Program-made: the position numbers and the translations under genes
The notes under the pieces: generated by a model
Told to the model about the DNA's origin: nothing
Databases searched by the model: none
Seen by the model: only the letters and a program-made list of their open reading frames with translations
Assembly (NCBI GenBank): GCA_023614405.1
Contig: CM042686.1
Span: 349,750,329-349,814,328, forward strand
DNA length: 64,000 nt
Source of the DNA: Avena insularis
Lineage: Eukaryota; Streptophyta; Magnoliopsida; Poales; Poaceae
Reading direction: 5' to 3'
In this document: positions 38,901 through 47,900 of the stretch, in pieces
Layout: the number at the start of each line of letters is the position of its first letter
Position numbering within the stretch: the stretch's first letter is position 1

Positions 38901-41900
38901 GATAGCTGCCCCCCCCCCCCCCTCCCCCCCCGAATGCGCTTTGAGGAAAGGACTTTGAGCGTGATCCTTGAGGCTGGCAATTTTTGCCTCGCTTTCACAA
39001 TTCTAGGTGTGAGATATGTAGGCGCATGATATGTGCCAAACCCGTTGCATACCATCTTGAGTCAGTGTGGCAACCCGAGATGGATGAGTGTGGACAAAAC
39101 TCTGAGCGGCTCCACAAATTTTTCTTGAATTGACCGATTGACATGTACTCCCTCTTCAGAAATATAAGACATTTTAGCTTTGTGAAATAAATGTATATAG
39201 ACACTTTTTAGTGTATAGGTTCACTCCGAACCTCTACGAACCTATACACTAAAAGACGTCTAGATACATACGATTCACAAAGCTAAAACGTCTTATATTT
39301 TTGAGCGGAGGGAGTAGTGACTAGTGAGAGCATCTACATCTGTCGGAGCCTAGCCATGACCGTGGTCCATGGGGCTGCTGTGTGGTTGCATCACATGCTA
39401 TATATAAGTGCAGCTGGGTGGTAGCAGTGCAGAATGCTACGATGCACAAATTGATTGTAGGCGTGTGCGGTGCATGGATCAGCCTAGGTGCCTTCGCCAA
39501 GTTCCCTCAACCTAACTCATGAATAGCAACCATTAGTTGCTAAGTACTATCTTGTATTAAGTAGGCTCCACCTCATCTCATATTATGTGTAATTTGGCAC
39601 GGCCGGTATAGTTTGGCAGTGTGTGCTTAAATTACTTTTCCTCATGTTTGTCTCGATTCCGTATTATCATCTCCACCTTGTGTGATAGGTTTTTTGGTTT
39701 TTAGTTTATGCTTGGTCGTGTGTGAGTCTTTTGGCTTGACATACTGTTGTACAAGCTACACTAGCAGCACTATCCATTACACGCCAAGCCTTACTGCTGG
39801 TGCTGCCATGTTCGCTGTGCCAAACCAGAGACTTGATGATAGGTCCCTGACACACGAGCAGTATTCGATTTGGTACATGAATGGTGCTTCAGCTAAGTTG
39901 GATACTTGCATAATCAAGAAGTTAGATTAGATGATCAAACTTTGGTACTAATCCTTATGAAGCTAAAAATACCAGTCAGTGGAAGCCAATATATAGTCAT
40001 TTGCATGTTTTGAAAAAGAAAACTGGATAAACACCCAAATATCTAAAGCGATTCAGCAAAATTGGATATGATAATCAGTGTTCGAGATAAAAATGTGACA
40101 TCATAGTCTTTATTTTGTTAAATATTGACTATCTGTAAATTTTGGACTCAGGAAGAAGACAATTGTTCATTTTCCAACATTAACTATTACTTTGAACTCA
40201 CATACTCTTATTATATGTAGACTGCTGCGAGCTACCATGCTATCGCCATTGCTCTCTCATTGATGGAAGCTTATTCCTTGAGTGTTCAGCATGAGCAGAC
40301 AACCTTGCAAATCCTTCGTGCAAAGCTCGGACCAGATGATCTTCGGACTCAGGTTCACTTCTATGGAACAATATAGTTGATCTCTTGCCAAATGCATGTC
40401 ATTTCAGCATACTTTTGGTAAAAGAATTAAAATTTGACCACTAATACATACTAAATGTACTTGTATTCAAATTCGGCAGTAATATTGTTTCCATCAAAAT
40501 ACGTGTAATTATAATTGTACATTCGAGAGCAAGTCAATGCCCAAATGCCATCTAGTTAGTGACAGATGAACCTTGATTCTTTTCCCCTTTCACTATTATT
40601 TTAGCTATATGAACATAATTCATTCCCTTTTCAGTTATTTGCTAGAACATCCTTTATATTGTTGCCATTCACATTACAGGATGCTGCGGCATGGCTTGAA
40701 TACTTTGAATCAAAAGTAATTGAGCAACAAGAAGCTGCCCGCAATGGAACTCGGAAACCTGATGCATCAATAGCTAGTAAAGGACACCTAAGGTGCAACT
40801 TAGTTCTGCCAATGAAAGCACAATTAATCCTTAGAGAAATTTCTTTTGGTGTTGTGCTGGCTAGTGCACAGCAGAAAAACTGGTAGCAGTTATCATATAT
40901 CTTAGCTGTACACTGCTGTGGACTATTCGCATGCTCTATTGACTGTATTTATTTGCACTTGCAGTGTATCTGATCTTCTTGATTACATCAATCCCAACAA
41001 AGAAAACAAAGGAAGAGATTCTGAATCAGGAAAGAGGAGGTACTCAAGCATAAAGGTTCGTTACTAATTTTTTACTTTGCTAAAATTGTTTTGAAGATAA
41101 TCAGTATGCCCTTGTTAAGGAACTAACTTGGATGGAGAGAAATCAGATTGCGAGATGGTTAACAAAGTGTATAGTATCAGTTAACCTCATAGTGCAATTG
41201 GCCAGTTTCTCAAAGAGAAAAGGAATCGTAAAATTGTTCACTATAAAGTCAATTTGTGTTAACATTAGACTATCTTACTACGTTTATAGTCCATGCTGTC
41301 ATATGGGTAGTGTCATAGAATGTTTCATTAATTAGGTTGTAGATGTTATGAATAGGCAACTTAGATTAACTAGGGGCCAAAGGCCATCATATATACATGT
41401 ACAAGAGGAGGACAAAGGCCATCATAAATCTAACTCTAACAGCACCCCTCTCCCCCTCAAACTCATGGTGGATCCACAACACTGAGTTTGGATAGGTAAA
41501 ATCCATGTTGCGCTCTAGTTTGGGACTTTGTGAAGAAATCCGCCAATTGTAACTTGGAAGGCACATAATGAAGAGCAATAATCTGCACACCAGCGTGCAA
41601 AAAAGAAGCATCAACACCAATATGCTTGGTAAGCTCATGCTTCATGGGGTCACGCGCAATACTGATAGCACCTGTACTGTCAGAGTAGTAGGTGTAGTAA
41701 CAGAAACACCAAAATCCTCGAGCAACCATCGTAACCAAGTCACCTCTGCAGTCAAAAGAGCCATAGCTTGCAACTCTGCACTTGAATGGGAAACTACAGT
41801 CTGTTTCTTCGTCTTCCAGGCAATGAGAGAATGACCAAGAAAAACACAGTAAGCAGAAAGTGACTGGTGATACGAAAGATCAGTAGCCCACATAGCATCT

Positions 41901-44900
41901 AGATAGGCCTAGAGTTGTAACGAGCTAGAACAGGGAAAGAAGAGGCGGTAAGAGATTGTCCCACGAAGATATTGTAGAACACGAAAAAGGTGACTATTGT
42001 GCTCCGAAGTGTGAGCGGAAACAAACTACAAACTGACTCAAAATATGGACATGATAGGAGATGTCCGAACGAGTAATAGCTAGATAGATAAGACTCCCAA
42101 CGAGATGAAGATAACGCGTCAGATCAGACAAGGGGTCACCATCGGTGAAGATCCTGGATATACTTTTCTTGCGAAATAAAAAAGGAAGGTAGAGGAAACT
42201 TCAATCCCAAGAAAGTAGCGAAGAGGACCAAGATCAAACATAAGAAACTGCTCACTATGACGGGCATCGACAAAGTCAATGTGCTCAGAGTCCTTGCCGG
42301 TGATGATCATGCCATCAACGTATAGAAGAAGAGCCCGACCACGATCAGAAAGGTGGACAAATAGTGCTGGATCATGAGCACTGGGCGAAAAACCAGCGGT
42401 AGTGACCATAGAAGCAAAACGCTCAAACTAGACGCGAGGGTCTTGCTTAAGGCCATAGAGAGAGCGACGAAGACGACAAACCATGCCATCAGGCACAGAA
42501 TACCCAGGTGGTGGCTACATATAAACATACTCACGCAGCTCACAATTAAGATTGGCATTCTTAACATCAAGTTGAGACACAGACCAATGATGAACATGTT
42601 CCACAACAAGAAGTGTGCGAACAGTGGTCATGTGGGCCAGAGGAGCAAAAGTCTCATCATAGTCATGACCATGCTCCTGCTAAAATCCAGGAGCCTCAAG
42701 ACAAGCTTTGTAACACTCAAGAGAACCATCTGAGCAAGTATTAATCTTATAGACCCACTTACAAGTGATGGGACGAACATGGGGAGAAAGTGGAACTAGA
42801 TCCCTCGTGCCAGTGCGCTCAAGCACAGTAATCTCCTCTTCCATCGCAAGCTGCCATTCAGGATGAACAACAACATCTCGATATGAAGTCCGCTCACGGA
42901 TAGCAGAAAGACCATAGTGGAAAATATCGATGTGGTGGGGGTCAAGGCCGAGCTCGAAGGCGGCTGGGACGAGGAAGACGGTGCACCAGAAGTAGATGAC
43001 ATGTCAGTAGATTCATCCACAACATGTGGACGACGAGTATAATGAAAAGGAAAAGTAGGGTAGAATGGGCGAGACTCATCAAAAGTCACATCCCGGGAAA
43101 TACACATTCGACGACCTATAGGATCCCAACAACGGTATCCTTTATGCTCATCATTGTATCCTAGAAAGGCACACTCAATAGACTGAGCTGTCAGTTTGGT
43201 GCATTAGTAGCGGGCAAGGAGAACATAGCAAACACAAGCAAACAAACGAAGCACCGAATAATCAGGAGAAGGATTGAAAAGACGCTCTAGAGGAATGCCA
43301 TCGTGCAGAGCAGCCGAGGGCTGAATGTTAATGAGATAGGTGGAAGTGGAGATAGCCTAGTCCCAAAAATGAGGTGGAAGAGAGCCCGCAATCATCATCG
43401 CACGAGTTGTATCAAGAAGATGACGATGCTTGCGCTCAACCATGCCATTCTAAGCGTGCGCACCAGGACAAGAGAATTGAGAAAGAGTGCCCTGCTCAGC
43501 AAGAAAACCACGCAACATCTTGGAGATATACTCTCGTGCAGAATCAACACGGAACACATGAATAAGTGTAGAGAACTGAGTGTGAACCACGACAGCAAAA
43601 CACTTATAAATAGAGAGAACCTCACTACGAGAAGACATAAAATAAAGCCTAGTGTAGCGAGAGAAATCATCTACAAAAGTAATATAGTATCGATGACTCC
43701 CTTTTGAAGTGAAGGGGGCCAAACCACACACATTGGAATGCACTAAGTCAAAAGGACATTGAGACACTAACTCGCTAGTAGGATAAGGTAACTGAACTTG
43801 TTTACCAAGCCTACAACCTTGACATTGTAAAAAGACATCTCCTAAGACAGGCCCCAGAAGACCTCGCTGAACTAAAGATGAAAGAAGAGAACCACAAAGA
43901 TGACTAAGTCGATGATGCCACTGTTGGAAGGAGCTCGTAGATGAAGCGGCGAAAGCAAATGGACTAGTGAGTGTGGTGGCCAAAAGGCCATCATATATAC
44001 ATGTACAAGGGGAGGCCAAAGGCCAATATGTAGGAGCCCAAATGCCACCATAAATATAACTCTCACAGTAGACTCATTTCATCTTAGGATGTGTAATGTT
44101 ATGGTAACATAGCTAGTTACCACAAGCATCTCTCTCCTCATTTAATAGCATGCCATGTCAGCAAATTGCCTAGTTGGCACTCCATGTAGTTGCATGTTAC
44201 TACCTAAGTTACTCCCACTATGACTAGTCTTAATATCTCTCTGCTTATGCAGTGAAAAAATAGATAACATGTGGTAGGCTCTGAGAGCGACCATCCCTAA
44301 CCTCACCCCCTCGCCGTCAGCCACTCCGGCTCCGGCGCCCACCTCACTCACTGCCGGTCATTCCAGCGACAGTGACCACCATCTCCATGGCCTTCCACTC
44401 CCTTCTCCAGCAACGGCGACTAGATCCCGCGCGGCTGCGAAGACCGGTGGCGCGGCGGAAGGGATTCAGACTCTAAGGGGTCCCCGCGCTGTTGAAATAA
44501 ATTGTTTAGCCGTTTTTATTAGTTCGGACTATTGGTTGCGTTGGCTAGTGCATGCAATTCAATATGGTATCAGAGCAGGAGGTTCTAGGATCAAATCCTA
44601 ACCAACGCAAGAGTTAAAAACAAATATTGCGGCTCCTCAAACAAACGTCACAATAGGCCAAAGGTCAAAGACGTAGGATGAGAGTGCCGCACCAATGCCA
44701 CCGCTGGTGGTCTATACGTGCACGTCAACTGGATATCGAAGGGATTTCGGCCAATGCGTGGAGCATGGCAGCGGTGGAGACATCTTGGCGCCGAGTTCGT
44801 GGGTGGAACGCCTTGATCGTCTGCTCCAGGGCTGACATGGACACCTTCAGGTTGTCTGCCTGGTGTGCTGATCCTCCATCGGTGGAGGTGTTGGCGGCAC

Positions 44901-47900
44901 TGGCTAGTGCGGTCACGCCACCCCAAGTACTAACGCTGGTGCACCCCATCATCGTCCACGTGATGGGGTTAACGGATTTTCGGCTGCGGTCGCCTACCAC
45001 GGGCGGCGCCAGGGGTAGTGAACTGACACCGGGGTGGCCAACCTCGCACAAGAGGCCTTGATGTGTTGCCAGGCGGTGGTGCGACCGCCGGCGCCGGGGC
45101 TGGCGTGGCTAGCTCGTCCAACAGTCCAAGAGACAGGCCCCGCCACCACCAGCTGGCTGCATCAGGCACCTCTGATGGAGATTCTAAAAAAGGTACCTGA
45201 GGTGCTACCCAGACTCTATCACGACGCCGAAAGTGGCGCCAATGGAGACGGTCCGGTCGTAAAGCTTCCACCAATGACTCCACGGTCGAGTTGGTGCATC
45301 GCACCAGAATGTTGGTTCCCGCCACATCCTGGCTGACACGCAGCGAAGGAGCCAATGGGGATAGAGGGACTGGTACCTCCCCTCTTTTTGTCGGCGTGGA
45401 TGGTTCTGCGTAGCATCTGTCCCGACTCCAAAAACGGAGGCAGCTAAAGCAGAGGCGTAGGAGAGCTAATCGGGTTGCCGCTGCAGCCTCTGTTCTTGGG
45501 GCAGGCAACGTCAGCGGGCTGGCACTAGCCGACGATGCCTCCACCAACTAGCGCGGGAACGAAGGAGACTCCCCAATCGTCGCTCTTCTCCTACTGACAA
45601 CCGAGACACCAAGGATGTTGCTTAATGGCGAGCCAAGCCCCCCGATTTAGCATCGTCGGGGCTTGAGACAGTAGGATCACCTGTCACCGATGTTGTTCAT
45701 GTTGTTTATCAACTCTTTCAACAGGTTGTTGGCTAAAGCCATGGATTTCAGGGTGCTAAGATGCATCACATGCCGGGATTTGGTGACGTCTGACTCCCTT
45801 TACGCGAATGACATAGTCATCTTCTGCCACCCAAATGGGATGGACCTGCGCACTGTGAGCGCAATCCTAGCGCTCTTTGGGGCGGCATCCGTGTTACGAA
45901 CCAATTTCGCCAAATGCTCAGTCTCTCTGATTGGTTGTTCGGAGGAGGTGGCCCAAGAGGCAGCACAGATTATGGAGTGCTGGTTGGCACCCTTTCCTGT
46001 CAAATACGTTGGGATCCCCCTACCGATCCGTCGATTGTCCGCAGCGGCGCTCCAACCCTTGGTAGATAGCATTGCGGGCCATCTACCAACATGGAAGGAA
46101 TCCATGATGACGAAGGTCAGGCGCCTTGCACTCGTTAAGTCGTTGCTTATGGCGATCCCTCTTCATCAGATCATTGTGCTTGGGCTCAAAAAAACTTGAA
46201 GTAGATCCAGAAGATAGTGTGGAGCTTCCTCTAGGATGGAAGAGCGGAGGCGAATGGAGGGCACTGTCATGTGAGCTAGGCAAAGGTGTGGTGGCCTAGG
46301 GGTCCCCGACCTAGCTCGCACGACAATCAGCCTGCACACTCGCTAGATCTGGAAGATGCGTACCGACCCACTGCAACCTTGGTGCGACCTCGATATGCAA
46401 TTCTCCATACCTAACAATGCGTCACCTACCTTGGGTAGACTTCTCGACACGATTTGATCCGATGCTCAATCTTGGGCTGCCGCTGGTGCGATCCGCTTAC
46501 AAGCTTTGATCCCGCCACTGTGTAGATCTAGGTCTAGTGGGTTGAGTTGTTTGGGGTGTTATCTCGTTACAATCTTGTAAATTTTTGTACAAACTCTCCT
46601 TTCCTTATAATGCATTGAAACGAAAAGCTTTCGCGTTTTCATGAAAAAAGTAGATAACATGTAACAATATTGTATGGGATCTTGATTAATTTTCATTTTT
46701 TCTATACAAAATTTTATGGAAAAATTCTACCCTAGAGTATTAAGGACTCCTTAAATGGGCAACCAATTTTTTTATTGTCGTGGGTGGAGGCTGTGCTAGT
46801 GGCTCTCATCTACTCCCTCCTTCCAAAAATATAAGATGTTATAGCCTTTTTTGAAACACATGTATCTGGACGCCTTTCAGTGTGCAGGTTCAGAGAAAAA
46901 TGAGTGAACATGTACACTAAAAAACATCCAGATACATGTGTTTCAGAAAAAAGCTAAAACATCTTATATTTTGGAACTGAGGAAGTATTATGTAGTGTTA
47001 AAATATGATTTTTGTCCTTGGGGAGCTCTTATCACGATTGCAGATCACTGAATGTCCATGGTCAATATGACCCTATCTAATCAAGTACCTTGACATCACT
47101 ACTATGTATGTTTGATACTAGTAGATAATCTTGTCAGGTAATTTTAGAAGATTACTGTGTATATACAGTTTCAGTTCTACCACTTTTGACAGTGTTCAAA
47201 CCACAGAATTCTGGTTCTCCCTATATGTCTGAAACTCAATGCACCTGGTTTTCTTTTTTCACATTTCTTTAAGTTAGATTAAAATTTTCTATAATTTAAG
47301 GCATTCATGTTATCACTGGAATAACTCAACCTTAAATATTTTAGCATTACTGTGCATGCCACTTCAGAATTTATTCATTGTATACCCTTGCTGTCAGGTT
47401 TTATCACATTCGAGTGAGAATTCAAGTGTAGTAAGTCCTGATATATCTCCAAGAGATTCCACTATTGCAATTATAGACAAGGAAAATAAAATTAAAGAGC
47501 CATTGCAAGATGATAGTGCTAAGGTCATGGATATTCCTGAAACCGAGGTTAAAGAGAGTCCTTTATCCATTGAGGTTTCGCCACCTTCTGACCAGCTGGT
47601 AGAGAGAGCTGAGGTGAACATCAATTCACCTAAGGAGGATTTTGAAGACGAAATACTAGAACAGGATGATGGTTGGTTGCCTGTTCAAAGACCTAAATCA
47701 GCTGCAGTGTTAGGAAAACAGATAAAGAATTATCTTCCCGCCATAAGGAAGGTGTATGACTCTGAGAATCATACCCCAATAGATGGTTCCCAATATAAGC
47801 CAAGGAATTCCTATTCAAATAACCGTTATTACTTCTTAAAGAAGAGAACTGTCGTACCTGCAGCATACACAGATCCTCAACAGCATATGAAAGTCCAGAC

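Larger units (their letters stand above)
44261..46662 (+). mobile_element. LINE with 12-bp target duplication, internally deleted
   Basis: TAGATAACATGT stands at 44261-44272 and 46651-46662, each preceded by a GAAAAAA run. The 2378-bp insert starts with GC-rich 5'-type text, has an ORF1-like GC-rich middle, and enters reverse transcriptase only near 45600, so the endonuclease and the first part of RT are missing. It ends with TTCATGAAAAAAG. In the sense direction of TSS, in intron 22. Confidence 0.85.

Noticed and set aside
44969..45547. 192-codon minus frame
   Set aside because: Antisense to the LINE body; composition-driven.
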